From contig JAPPGP010000186.1 of the NCBI GenBank assembly GCA_028821395.1, positions 1 through 64,000 of the forward strand: a DNA stretch of 64,000 nucleotides, in the 5' to 3' direction. The stretch comes from Defluviicoccus sp. (GTDB lineage: Bacteria > Pseudomonadota > Alphaproteobacteria > MPNO01). Below are positions 9,481 through 18,777 of the stretch, piece after piece (the first letter of the stretch is position 1; the number at the start of each line of letters is the position of its first letter). The translations under genes were made by a program, and so were the position numbers. A model generated the notes under the pieces. It was not told the DNA's origin and made no database searches. It saw nothing but the letters and a program-made list of their open reading frames with translations.

Positions 9481-9570
9481 GTCCTGCTCCTTGTCCTGTT
9501 CTCCGAGTCGCCTCGAAACCGCTCGGAGGATACGCCCGACCTCGCGCGGGCGCAAAATCTGTCGCGCCGG

Positions 9571-9599
9571 TTGTCACGCCGATATCGCGCCAATAGATT
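9571..9599 (+). promoter_or_regulatory. Candidate promoter for the first ubiD-like gene
   Basis: TTGTCA - 17 nt - TAGATT, about 70 nt upstream of ATG 9670. Confidence 0.4.
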
Positions 9600-9669
9600 G
9601 CCGCACGCTTGGCTGCCGACGAACCGTTTCCGCGACTCCCGCCGGGTCGCCGGAGGGAATGCCTTGTCC

Positions 9670-11364
9670 ATGTCGATGCCCGCCCGCGGATACCGGGACC
9701 TGCACGAACACATCGCCGCGCTGCGCGAGGCCGGACTGCTGATCGAGGTCGACCGGCGGATCAACAAGGACACCGAGATGCACCCGCTGGTCCGCTGGCA
9801 GTTCCGCGGCGGCATCGACGCCGAGGACCGCAAGGCCTTCCTGTTCACCAACGTCACCGATTCCAAGGGGCGCGCGTTCGACATCCCGGTCCTGGTCTGC
9901 GGTCTCGCCGCCAACAGCCGGGTCTACGAGATGGGCATGGGCGTGCCGCTGGCCGAGATCAAGGAGAACTGGATCCGGGCGATGAACGCGCCGGTGGAGC
10001 CCAACCGCGTCAACGGCGCGCCGTGCCAGGAGATTGTCTACCGCGACGGCGAGCTGCTGAACGGGCACGGGCTCGACGCGCTGCCGGTACCGATCTCATC
10101 GCCGGGCTGGGACAACGCGCCCTACACCACCTCGTCGCATTTCATCACCAAGGACCCCGATACCGGCGTCCAGAACATGGGCAACTACCGGGGGATGCTG
10201 AAGGCGCCCAACCGGATCGGCATGAACCCGTCGATCGAGCTCAGGACCGGCGGCTACATGCACTGGGAGGCGTGGAAGAGGCGGGACGAGCCGATGCCCT
10301 GCGCGATCGTCCTCGGCGCTCCGCCGATCGTCTCGTTCACCGCCGTCCAGAAGCTGCCGGAAAGGCTCGACGAGCTCTGGGTCTCGGGCGGGCTGGTGGG
10401 GAAGCCGCTCAACGTGACGCGGGCCCGGACGGTCGATCTCCTGGTCCCGGCCGAGGCGGAGGTGGTGATCGAAGGCTTCGTCTCCACCGAGCTGCTGGAG
10501 CCCGAGGCGCCGTTCGGCGAGAGCCACGGCCATGTCAACCTCCAGGAATACAACGGCTACGTGGACGTGACCGCGATCACCAGGCGGCGCGATGCGATCA
10601 TCACCTCCTGGGTGAGCCAGGTGACGCCGTCCGAGTCCAGCGCCATCAAGCGGCCCGCCTACGAGGCGGCGCAGATCGAGCATCTGCGCGACCATCTCGG
10701 CATCAAGGGGGTGAAGCACGTCGCCACCCACGAGCCGCTTACCTCGCTGCACAAGCTGATCGTCGTCGTCGTCGCGCGCGAGACGCCGCGCACCGAGATC
10801 TGGCGCGCGCTCTACGGCGTCGCCTCGCTGCGCCGCGCCGAAGGCAAGTGGGTGATCGCGGTCAACGAGGACATCGACCCCGACGACACCAACGCCGTCT
10901 TCTGGGCGATGTCCTACCGCTCCAAGCCGCATCGCGACGTTGAGATCCTCAAGCACAAGGACGAGGGCCACGGCCCGCGCAGCCTGCTCGACTCCGAGGA
11001 TTCAGCGGTGCTGGTGGACGCGACGCTGAAGGAGACCTTCCCGCCGGTGTCGCTGCCCAAGCGCCAGTACATGGAGGCGGCGGCCGAGATCTGGAACGAG
11101 CTCGGCCTGCCGAAGCTGAGGCCGGAGCGGCCGTGGTTCGGCTACGATCTCGGCGAGTGGAACGAGGATCTGGAAACGATGGCGCGCCGCGCCGTGCGCA
11201 GCGAATATTGGGAGACCGGGCGGATCATCGCCCAGCGCCGGCGCGGCGACGTGTCGATGAACACCGAGGTTCGCACGCTGGACGAGGGGAACCCCGGGGC
11301 GAGCGGCTCGGCAAGCGAGGAGGGAGAGCTCACATGGGACGGCTTGACGGACGCGTCGCGATAG
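9670..11364 (+). CDS. UbiD-family (prenyl-FMN dependent) decarboxylase, copy 1
   Basis: QNMGNYR, EPEAPFGESHGHV, TPSESSAIKR motifs; paralogous to 12093..13745 and 13738..15372. Confidence 0.92.
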   Translation: MSMPARGYRDLHEHIAALREAGLLIEVDRRINKDTEMHPLVRWQFRGGIDAEDRKAFLFTNVTDSKGRAFDIPVLVCGLAANSRVYEMGMGVPLAEIKENWIRAMNAPVEPNRVNGAPCQEIVYRDGELLNGHGLDALPVPISSPGWDNAPYTTSSHFITKDPDTGVQNMGNYRGMLKAPNRIGMNPSIELRTGGYMHWEAWKRRDEPMPCAIVLGAPPIVSFTAVQKLPERLDELWVSGGLVGKPLNVTRARTVDLLVPAEAEVVIEGFVSTELLEPEAPFGESHGHVNLQEYNGYVDVTAITRRRDAIITSWVSQVTPSESSAIKRPAYEAAQIEHLRDHLGIKGVKHVATHEPLTSLHKLIVVVVARETPRTEIWRALYGVASLRRAEGKWVIAVNEDIDPDDTNAVFWAMSYRSKPHRDVEILKHKDEGHGPRSLLDSEDSAVLVDATLKETFPPVSLPKRQYMEAAAEIWNELGLPKLRPERPWFGYDLGEWNEDLETMARRAVRSEYWETGRIIAQRRRGDVSMNTEVRTLDEGNPGASGSASEEGELTWDGLTDASR

Positions 11365-12092
11365 TCACCGGCGCCGCGCAGGGAATCGGCGCGGCCTTCG
11401 CCCGCGCGATGGCGGCGGAGGGAGCGAAGATCGCCATCGCCGACCTCGACTCCGGACAGTCCGTGGTGGACGAGCTGAAGGCCGGCGGCGCCGAGGCCAT
11501 CGACGTGCCCACCGACGTCGCCGACGAGGAGTCCTGCAAGGCGATGGTCGCGCGCACGGCGGAGGCGTTCGGCGGGCTCGACATCGTCGTCAACAACGCC
11601 GCCGTGTTCACCGCGGTGCAGCGCAAGCCCTTCGACGAGATCACCGTCGAGGAGTGGGACAAGGTGCTTGCCGTCAACGCCAAGGGAGTCTGGCTCTGCT
11701 GCAAGGCGGCGGCGCCGGAGATGCGCAAGAAGCAATACGGCAAGATCGTCTCGATCTGCACCGGGCGGATCTTCAAGGGCGCGCCCTTCTTCCTGCATTA
11801 CGACGCGTCCAAAGCCGCGGTGCTCGGCATCACCCGCTCGCTCGCCCGCGAGCTCGGCGACGACAATATCTGCGTCAACGCCATCGCCCCGGGCTCGACG
11901 ATGTCGGAGAACGTTCTGAAGCGCACCAACTGGATGGGCGGCGGGCCGGAACGCACGCGCGCGACAAGGGCGATCAAGCAGGACGAGACGCCCGAGGATC
12001 TGGTCGGCGCCTGCATCTATCTCGCGTCCGCCGACAGCGACTTCGTCACGGGCCAGACCATCGTCGTCGATGGCGGCTCGGCCATGTGGTAG
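11334..12092 (+). CDS. Short-chain dehydrogenase/reductase (SDR)
   Basis: VAIVTGAAQGIGAAFARA, NNAA, YDASKAAVLGITRSLARELG. Confidence 0.93.
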   Translation: MGRLDGRVAIVTGAAQGIGAAFARAMAAEGAKIAIADLDSGQSVVDELKAGGAEAIDVPTDVADEESCKAMVARTAEAFGGLDIVVNNAAVFTAVQRKPFDEITVEEWDKVLAVNAKGVWLCCKAAAPEMRKKQYGKIVSICTGRIFKGAPFFLHYDASKAAVLGITRSLARELGDDNICVNAIAPGSTMSENVLKRTNWMGGGPERTRATRAIKQDETPEDLVGACIYLASADSDFVTGQTIVVDGGSAMW

Positions 12093-13745
12093 ATGGCGAC
12101 CGCCCTCCCGGACCCGGCCGCGCGGCGCGCCTACCCGGACTTCCGCGACCATATCCGCGCGCTCGACCGGGCGGGCCTCCTGTTCCGCGTCGACGAGCCG
12201 ATCGACAAGGATGCCGAGATGCATCCGCTGGTCCGCTGGCAGTTTCGCGGGGGGTTGCGGGAAGACCAGCGCAAGGCCTTCCTGTTCTCCAACATCGGCG
12301 ACGCGAAAGGCCGGCGTTACGACATGCCCGTCGTCATCGGCGCGCTTGCCGCGAGCGCCCGGATCTACGCCATCGGCATGGGCGTGCCGGTGGACAAGAT
12401 CGGCGAGCGCTGGACCGAGGCGATCGCCCATCCGATCCCGCCCGTCCAGGTGGCGCGCGCGCCTTGCCAGGAGGCGGTGGTGGAGGGCGACGCGCTGCGC
12501 GGCGAGGGGCGGGGGCTCGATGCGCTTCCGGTGCCGATCTCGACCCCCGGCTTCGACGCCGCGCCCTATTTCACCGCGACCGGCTGCGTCACCCGGAACC
12601 CCGAGACCGGGGTGCAGAACATGGGGACCTACCGGGCCGGGCTGAAGGCGCCGGACCGGCTCGCGGTCCGCATGGCGACGCGGTCGGGCGGCGCCGAGGG
12701 CTATCGGCACTGGCTGCAATACCGGGAGCGCGGCGAGGAGATGCCCTGCGCCATCGTCCTCGGCCCGCCGCCGGCGGTCGCCTATTGCGCGCCCCAGAAG
12801 CTGCAGATGGGGCTCGACGAGGTGGCGGTGGCGGGGGGGATCGCCGGCGCCCCGATCGATGTCGTGCGCTGCCGGACGGTGGATCTCACGGTGCCCGCCG
12901 ATTCGGAAATCGTCATCGAGGGCCTGATCGACACCGAGCTCGTCGAGCCGGAGGCGCCGTTCGGCGAGAGCCACGGCCATGTCGCGCTCGAGGACTACAA
13001 CATGATCATGCGGGTGAGCGCGATCACCCACCGTCGCGGCGCCATCCTGCCCTCGATCATCAGCCAGGTGACGCCGTCCGAATCGAGCGTCATCAAGCGC
13101 GTTGCCTACGAGCCCCTGTTCCTCACCCACCTGACCGAGCGTCTCGGCATCAAGGGTGTCAGGCGGGTGGTCATGCACGAGCCGCTGACCAATATCCGCC
13201 GGGTGATCTTCGTCCAGTTCGAGCGCGGCGTGCCGCGGACCGAGGTGTGGCGGGCACTCTACGGGGCTTCGACGCTGCAATCGGCCTGCGGGAAGTACGT
13301 CGTCGCGGTGTCCGACGACATCGATCCCGAGAACGCCGACGCCGTCTGGTGGTCGATCGCCTACCGCGCCAACCCGCGCGAGGACTCGGCCGTGCTCGAC
13401 CATCGCCACCGCGGCCATGGGCCGAAGACGGAAGACCCGGACTTCGAGGACTCGACGCTGCTGATCGACGCCACGCTCAAGGGCGACATGCCGCCTGTCG
13501 CGCTTCCCCGCGAGGCGTTTATGCAGCGTGCGCGAAAGATCTGGGAACGCCTGGATTTGCCGCCGCTCAACCCCGAGAGCCCGTGGGCGGGGTATTCGCT
13601 GGGCGACTGGGAGGAGCGCTGGGAACAGGCAGCCGCGCGTGCCGTCGCGGGCGATTATCTGGAGAACGGCCGGCTGACCGCGCAGCGCCGGCGCCGCGCG
13701 GTCGAGCCCGAGACCCCGGTCCGCTGGGTCGAGGGCGATGTCTGA
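12093..13745 (+). CDS. UbiD-family decarboxylase, copy 2
   Basis: QNMGTYR, EPEAPFGESHGHV motifs; abuts SDR stop. Confidence 0.92.
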   Translation: MATALPDPAARRAYPDFRDHIRALDRAGLLFRVDEPIDKDAEMHPLVRWQFRGGLREDQRKAFLFSNIGDAKGRRYDMPVVIGALAASARIYAIGMGVPVDKIGERWTEAIAHPIPPVQVARAPCQEAVVEGDALRGEGRGLDALPVPISTPGFDAAPYFTATGCVTRNPETGVQNMGTYRAGLKAPDRLAVRMATRSGGAEGYRHWLQYRERGEEMPCAIVLGPPPAVAYCAPQKLQMGLDEVAVAGGIAGAPIDVVRCRTVDLTVPADSEIVIEGLIDTELVEPEAPFGESHGHVALEDYNMIMRVSAITHRRGAILPSIISQVTPSESSVIKRVAYEPLFLTHLTERLGIKGVRRVVMHEPLTNIRRVIFVQFERGVPRTEVWRALYGASTLQSACGKYVVAVSDDIDPENADAVWWSIAYRANPREDSAVLDHRHRGHGPKTEDPDFEDSTLLIDATLKGDMPPVALPREAFMQRARKIWERLDLPPLNPESPWAGYSLGDWEERWEQAAARAVAGDYLENGRLTAQRRRRAVEPETPVRWVEGDV

Positions 13746-15372
13746 GCGCGGCTATCCCGACCTGCACGACCACATCGCCGCGCTGGACGAGGCCGGGCTG
13801 CTGGTCCGCGTCGACCGCGAGATCAACAAGGACACCGAGATGCACCCGCTGGTCCGCTGGCAATTTCGCGGCGGCATCCCGGAGCCCGAGCGCAAGGCGT
13901 TCCTGTTCACCAACGTGGTGGATTCGCGGGGCCGCCGCTACGACATCCCGGTGATCGTCGGCGGGCTGGCGGCGAGCCGGGAGATCTACCGCCGCGGCAT
14001 CGGCTGCGAGCTTGAGCAGATCGAGGAACGCTGGGCGGAGGCGATCGCCAACCCGATCCCGCCGCGCGAGATCGCGGACGCGCCGTGCCACGAGCTGGTG
14101 TTTACCGGCGAGGCGTTGAATGCCGCGGGCAACGCGCTCGACGGTATCCCGGTGCCGATCTCGACCCCGGGCTGGGACAACGCGCCCTATACGACGCTGT
14201 CGCAATACATCACCCGGGATCCCGACACCGGCATCCAGAACATGGGCAACTATCGCGGCCAGGTGAAGGCGCCGCGCCGTCTCGGCATGAACCCCTCGCT
14301 CGAGCTGCGGCCCGGGATCTACGCCCATTGGCAGAAATACCGGGCGCGCGGCGAGCCCATGCCGGCGGCCGTGGTGCTCGGCGCGCCGCCCTGCGTCACC
14401 TTCACCTCGACGCTGAAATTGCCGGAGACGGTCTGCGAGTTCGACATCGCGGGCGGGCTGGTGGGCCACCCGCTGAACGTGGTCAGGGCCAGGACTGTGG
14501 ACCTGCTGGTCCCGGCGGAGGCCGAGATCGTCGTCGAGGGGTTCATCGACACCGAGTACCTGGAGCCCGAGGCGCCGTTCGGCGAGAGCCACGGCCACGT
14601 GAACTTGCAGGAGTTCAACGCCTTCATGGACGTGACCGCGGTGACCCGGCGGCGGAATGCGGTGCTGACCTCGATCGTCAGCCAGGTGACGCCGTCCGAA
14701 TCGAGCACCATAAAGCGGGTGGCGATGGAGCCCCTCTTCCTCGCCCATCTCAGGGACGCGCTCGGCATCAAGGGGGTGCTCCGGGTCGGCATGCACGAGC
14801 CGCTGACCAATATCCGCAAGGTGATCGTGGTCCAGGTCGAGCGCGAGACGCCGCGCACCGAGATCTGGCGCGCGCTCTACGGCGCGGCATCGCTGCACCG
14901 CGCGGCCGGGAAGTACGTGATCGCGGTCAACGAGGACATCGACCCGGACAACGCCGATGCGCTGTTCTGGGCGATGGCCTACCGCGCCAACCCCGCTCTC
15001 GACCTCGAAGTACTGGGCCACCGCGACCAGGGCCACGGCCCGCGCAGCCTGCGCAACGACGGCGAGGATGCGAGCGTGCTGATCGACGCGACGCTGAAGG
15101 AGGATTTCCCGCCGATCTCGCTGCCCAAGCGCGAGTTCATGGAGAACGCAAGGGAAATCTGGGAGGAGCTCGGCCTGCCGCCGATCAAGCCGGAGACGCC
15201 GTGGCACGGCTACAGCCTCGGCGAGTGGTCCGACGAGTTCGATCGCGCGGCCGAGCTGGCGACGCAGGGGGATTACTTCGAGACCGGCCGCATCATCGCC
15301 CAGCGGCGGCGCAAGGACGTGGAGATGAACACCGAGGTGCGCCGGGTGAAAGGGGAAGGCGAACGCGGCTAG
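13738..15372 (+). CDS. UbiD-family decarboxylase, copy 3
   Basis: QNMGNYR, EPEAPFGESHGHV motifs; start overlaps copy 2 by 8 bp. Confidence 0.92.
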   Translation: MSERGYPDLHDHIAALDEAGLLVRVDREINKDTEMHPLVRWQFRGGIPEPERKAFLFTNVVDSRGRRYDIPVIVGGLAASREIYRRGIGCELEQIEERWAEAIANPIPPREIADAPCHELVFTGEALNAAGNALDGIPVPISTPGWDNAPYTTLSQYITRDPDTGIQNMGNYRGQVKAPRRLGMNPSLELRPGIYAHWQKYRARGEPMPAAVVLGAPPCVTFTSTLKLPETVCEFDIAGGLVGHPLNVVRARTVDLLVPAEAEIVVEGFIDTEYLEPEAPFGESHGHVNLQEFNAFMDVTAVTRRRNAVLTSIVSQVTPSESSTIKRVAMEPLFLAHLRDALGIKGVLRVGMHEPLTNIRKVIVVQVERETPRTEIWRALYGAASLHRAAGKYVIAVNEDIDPDNADALFWAMAYRANPALDLEVLGHRDQGHGPRSLRNDGEDASVLIDATLKEDFPPISLPKREFMENAREIWEELGLPPIKPETPWHGYSLGEWSDEFDRAAELATQGDYFETGRIIAQRRRKDVEMNTEVRRVKGEGERG

Positions 15373-15420
15373 CGTTCCAATCGAGAAGCTCTTGTCCATT
15401 CGCACAACGCCCCCACCACG

Positions 15421-15512
15421 TCATGGCCGGACTTGATCCGGCCATCCATCCGCTTGCCCGGCGACGGGCGGACCTTGCGGAGAGAGATGCCCGGATCAAG
15501 TCCGGGCATGAC
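15421..15512. repeat. Paired REP-like palindromes
   Basis: ATGGCCGGACTTGATCCGGCCAT (15423-15445) and ATGCCCGGATCAAGTCCGGGCAT (15487-15509). Confidence 0.85.
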
Positions 15513-15678
15513 ATGCGAGGGGAAAGGCGCGGCCAGAGAGACCGCAAACCGGCCCGACCACGGCGAGTGAACTGTGGAAGGGGGCTATCAGGCGGCCCAG
15601 TCCCGTGCTGCCGCCGCTGGACAAGGCCGGCGCCGCGCGGCTAGACCCTGTGCGACACGTCCGGCCCGGGAGGAGCGA

Positions 15679-16761
15679 TTGGCTGACTTCGCGACACTGC
15701 ACGAGATCGTCGCCGCCGCGCGCGGCAACCTGTCGGATGGCGCGTGGGACTATCTGACCGGCGGCGCCGAGACCGAGACCTCGCTGCTGCGCAACCGGCT
15801 GGGGCTCGATTCGATCGCGTTCAGGCCGCGCGTGCTCAACGACGTGAGCGCCATCGACCTCTCGGGGACGATCGCCGGTCACGCGGTGCGGCTCCCCGTG
15901 TCGCTCGCGCCGATGGGCTCGCTCGAGCTCCTCCATCCCGACGGCTCGATGGCGGTCGCGAGGGCGGCGGAGGCCTTCGGCACCGTCTCATATCTGAGCT
16001 CGGTGACCCATCCCGGATTGGAAGCCGTCGCCAAGGGCACCGGCCATCCGAAGGTGTACCAGCTCTACGTCCGCGGCGGCCGCGATTCGGTCGCCGAAGT
16101 TGCGAAGCAAGCGATGTCCGCCGGCTACACCGCTTTCTGCCTCACCGTCGACGTGGCCGTCTATTCGCGCCGCGAGCGCGACCTGATCAAGCGCTACGTG
16201 CCGACCGCGCGCCGTTCGGCCAGCGGCGAAGGAATGGAGTACCAGGCCAGGCTCGACTGGGATCTGGTCAAGTGGTTCAAGGACTCCTTCGACATCCCGC
16301 TCCAGATCAAGGGGGTCGCGACGGCCGAGGACGCGGCGCTCTGCATCGAGCACGGCGTCGACACGGTCTACGTCTCGAACCACGGCGGGCGGCAGCTCGA
16401 CCACGGAAGGGCGACCATCGACATGCTCCCGGAGGTGGTTGAAGCGGTCGGCGGCCAGGCGGAGATCGTCGTCGACGGCGGCTTCATGCGCGGCGCCGAC
16501 ATCGTCAAGGCGATCGCCCGGGGGGCCGATTCGGTCGCTATCGGCAAGCTGCAGGGCTTCGGCCTCGCCGCCGCCGGCATGACCGGGATCGTCCGCGTCC
16601 TCGAGCTCCTGGAAGAGGAGATGCGCATCTCCATGGGGCTGATGGGCCTCACCCGGCTCGACCGGCTCGACGGGAGCTTCCTCCACCCCGCCCCGCCGGT
16701 GCGCGAACCCTCGGTATTGTCCGCCTTTCCCTTTCTCACCCTCAGGTCACCGGAGTATTGA
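15679..16761 (+). CDS. FMN-dependent alpha-hydroxyacid dehydrogenase/oxidase
   Basis: SNHGGRQLDHG catalytic motif, VVDGGFMRGADIVKAIARGADSVAIG; TTG start chosen downstream of gggaggagcg. Confidence 0.87.
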   Translation: MADFATLHEIVAAARGNLSDGAWDYLTGGAETETSLLRNRLGLDSIAFRPRVLNDVSAIDLSGTIAGHAVRLPVSLAPMGSLELLHPDGSMAVARAAEAFGTVSYLSSVTHPGLEAVAKGTGHPKVYQLYVRGGRDSVAEVAKQAMSAGYTAFCLTVDVAVYSRRERDLIKRYVPTARRSASGEGMEYQARLDWDLVKWFKDSFDIPLQIKGVATAEDAALCIEHGVDTVYVSNHGGRQLDHGRATIDMLPEVVEAVGGQAEIVVDGGFMRGADIVKAIARGADSVAIGKLQGFGLAAAGMTGIVRVLELLEEEMRISMGLMGLTRLDRLDGSFLHPAPPVREPSVLSAFPFLTLRSPEY

Positions 16762-16764
16762 GCG

Positions 16765-18567
16765 ATGAACATGCTGCAATTCGACCGCCCGGAGCTCGGC
16801 GGCAACCGCCAGATGGAATGGACCAGCGACGTCGCGGCCGAGATGCTGCGCCGGCTCGGCATCAAGTACGTCTCGCTCAACCCGGGCGCCAGCTATCGCG
16901 GGTTCCACGATTCGATCGTGAACTATCTCGGCAACGAAGACCCGCAGATGCTGCTCTGCCTGCACGAGGACCACGCGGTCTCGATCGCCCATGGCTACGC
17001 CAAGGTGACCGACGAGCCGATGGGGGCGATCGTCCATTCCAATGTCGGGCTGATGCACGGTCTGATGGCGATGTTCAACGCCTGGTGCGACCGTGCGCCG
17101 GTCTATGTCATGGGCGCGACCGGGCCGGTCGATGCGCCCTTGCGCAGGCCGTGGATCGACTGGATCCACACCGCCAAGGACCAGGGCATGATGCTCAGGA
17201 ATTTCGTCAAGTGGGACGACGAGCCGCGCTCGGCGGAAGCGATCGTCGAGACCATGCTGCGCGCAGGCATCATGGCGAAGACGCCGCCCCGCGGCCCGGT
17301 CTATATCTGCCTCGACGCGGGGCTCCAGGAGACCAGGCTCGCCGGCGAGGTGACGATCCCGGACGCCGCGCGCTTCGAGGCGCCGGAGACGCCGCACGCC
17401 TCCTCCGACGCGGTGGCCCGGGCGGCGGACACGCTGGTCGCCGCCGAGCGCCCGGTGATGATGGTCGGGCGGGTCTCGCGCAGCCGGGCGGGCTGGGATT
17501 GCCGCGTTCGTCTCGCCGAGATGCTGGGCGCGCGCGTGGTGACCGACCTCAAGACGTCCGCTTCCTTCCCGACCGGCCACCCGCTGCACGCCGGCCCGCC
17601 GTCGAACTGGGTGCGCGGCCCGGGCGAGGACCTCGTGCGCGAGGCGGACGCGCTTCTCGTGCTCGACTGGATCGACCTCGCCGGCACCTTCAAGGCGCTC
17701 GGCCTCGGATACGGGGTCGAGGCGCGGGTGATCGACGTGACGCTCGACTCCTACGTCCATAACGGCTGGTCGATGGACCATTTCGGGCTGGCCGTCGGCG
17801 ACCAGCGCCTGCTCGCGGATCCGGACGCGTTCGCGGCCCAGCTCCTCGCCGCGGTCGAGGACAGGTTGGGCGGGCAGCCGAAATTCGCCGGCGGCGATCC
17901 GGTGCCGTTCGCCGAGCCGGAGGTCAAGGATTCGTCCGCGCCGATCGCGCCGCGCGACATCGCGGGCGCGCTCAACCGGGTCAAGGGGGAGAGGAAGATC
18001 ACCCTCACCCGGGTGCCGCTCGGCTGGGCCGGCGATTCGTACCACTTCGCCGAGCCGCTCGATTACCTTGGCAACGATGGCGGCGGCGGGCTGGGCTCCG
18101 GCCCCGGCAACGCCATCGGGGCCGGGCTCGCGCTGATGGAATCGGGTCGGGTGCCGGTCGCGATCCTCGGCGACGGCGACTTCATGCAGGGCGGCTCGGC
18201 GCTCTGGACCGCCGCGCATTACAAAATCCCGGTGCTGTTCGTGGTGTCCAACAACCGGTCCAACTTCAACGACGAGGTCCATCAGGAGGCCATGGCGAAG
18301 GAGCGCAACCGGCCGGTGGAGAACCGCTGGATCGGCCAGCGCATCGACGACCCGGCGATCGACCTCGCCGGCTATGCGCGGTCCCAGGGCGTCGACGCGG
18401 CGGGCCCGGTCGAGACCGCGGGCGCGCTGCCGGCGGCGCTCGATGCCGCGATTGCGGCGGTCGAAAGCGGCAAGCCCTTCCTGCTCGACGTCGTGGTCCA
18501 GCCGGGCTACAGCGCGCCGATGGTGACCCGCGCGAGCGGCGAAGCGTCCACCGGCACGGCGAGCTGA
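16765..18567 (+). CDS. Thiamine-diphosphate-dependent enzyme (acetolactate synthase / benzoylformate decarboxylase superfamily)
   Basis: LHEDHAVSIAHGYAKVTDEP (Glu region) and ILGDGDFMQGGSALWTAAHYKIPVLFVVSNN ThDP motif. Confidence 0.9.
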   Translation: MNMLQFDRPELGGNRQMEWTSDVAAEMLRRLGIKYVSLNPGASYRGFHDSIVNYLGNEDPQMLLCLHEDHAVSIAHGYAKVTDEPMGAIVHSNVGLMHGLMAMFNAWCDRAPVYVMGATGPVDAPLRRPWIDWIHTAKDQGMMLRNFVKWDDEPRSAEAIVETMLRAGIMAKTPPRGPVYICLDAGLQETRLAGEVTIPDAARFEAPETPHASSDAVARAADTLVAAERPVMMVGRVSRSRAGWDCRVRLAEMLGARVVTDLKTSASFPTGHPLHAGPPSNWVRGPGEDLVREADALLVLDWIDLAGTFKALGLGYGVEARVIDVTLDSYVHNGWSMDHFGLAVGDQRLLADPDAFAAQLLAAVEDRLGGQPKFAGGDPVPFAEPEVKDSSAPIAPRDIAGALNRVKGERKITLTRVPLGWAGDSYHFAEPLDYLGNDGGGGLGSGPGNAIGAGLALMESGRVPVAILGDGDFMQGGSALWTAAHYKIPVLFVVSNNRSNFNDEVHQEAMAKERNRPVENRWIGQRIDDPAIDLAGYARSQGVDAAGPVETAGALPAALDAAIAAVESGKPFLLDVVVQPGYSAPMVTRASGEASTGTAS

Positions 18568-18585
18568 GGCGGCGCTGATTCGTCG

Positions 18586-18711
18586 TGCCGGGACTTGCCC
18601 CGGATCACAGTCCGGGGCTTGATCCGGGCATGCATGGGCGCCGCCACCCGTCCCGTCGGACCGTCCTGCGGGCGGAGAGGCCGCGTGGATGGCCGGATCA
18701 AGTCCGGCCAT
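18586..18711. repeat. Paired REP-like palindromes in convergent junction
   Basis: Long hairpin TGCCGGGACTTGCCCCGGATCACAGTCCGGGGCTTGATCCGGGCA (18586-18631) plus ATGGCCGGATCAAGTCCGGCCAT (18689-18711). Confidence 0.85.
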
Positions 18712-18777
18712 GACGTGGTGGAGGCACGGCGGAGGTGTGATTGGGAACTTCCGATGCCGCACACCGGCGGCCAAGGC

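Noticed and set aside
11142-13418. 758-aa antisense ORF over ubiD/SDR
   Set aside because: Mirror of well-supported sense genes, low-complexity composition.
15421-15512. Possible CRISPR-like repeats
   Set aside because: Only paired palindromes with variable, non-unit spacing; no array and no cas genes.
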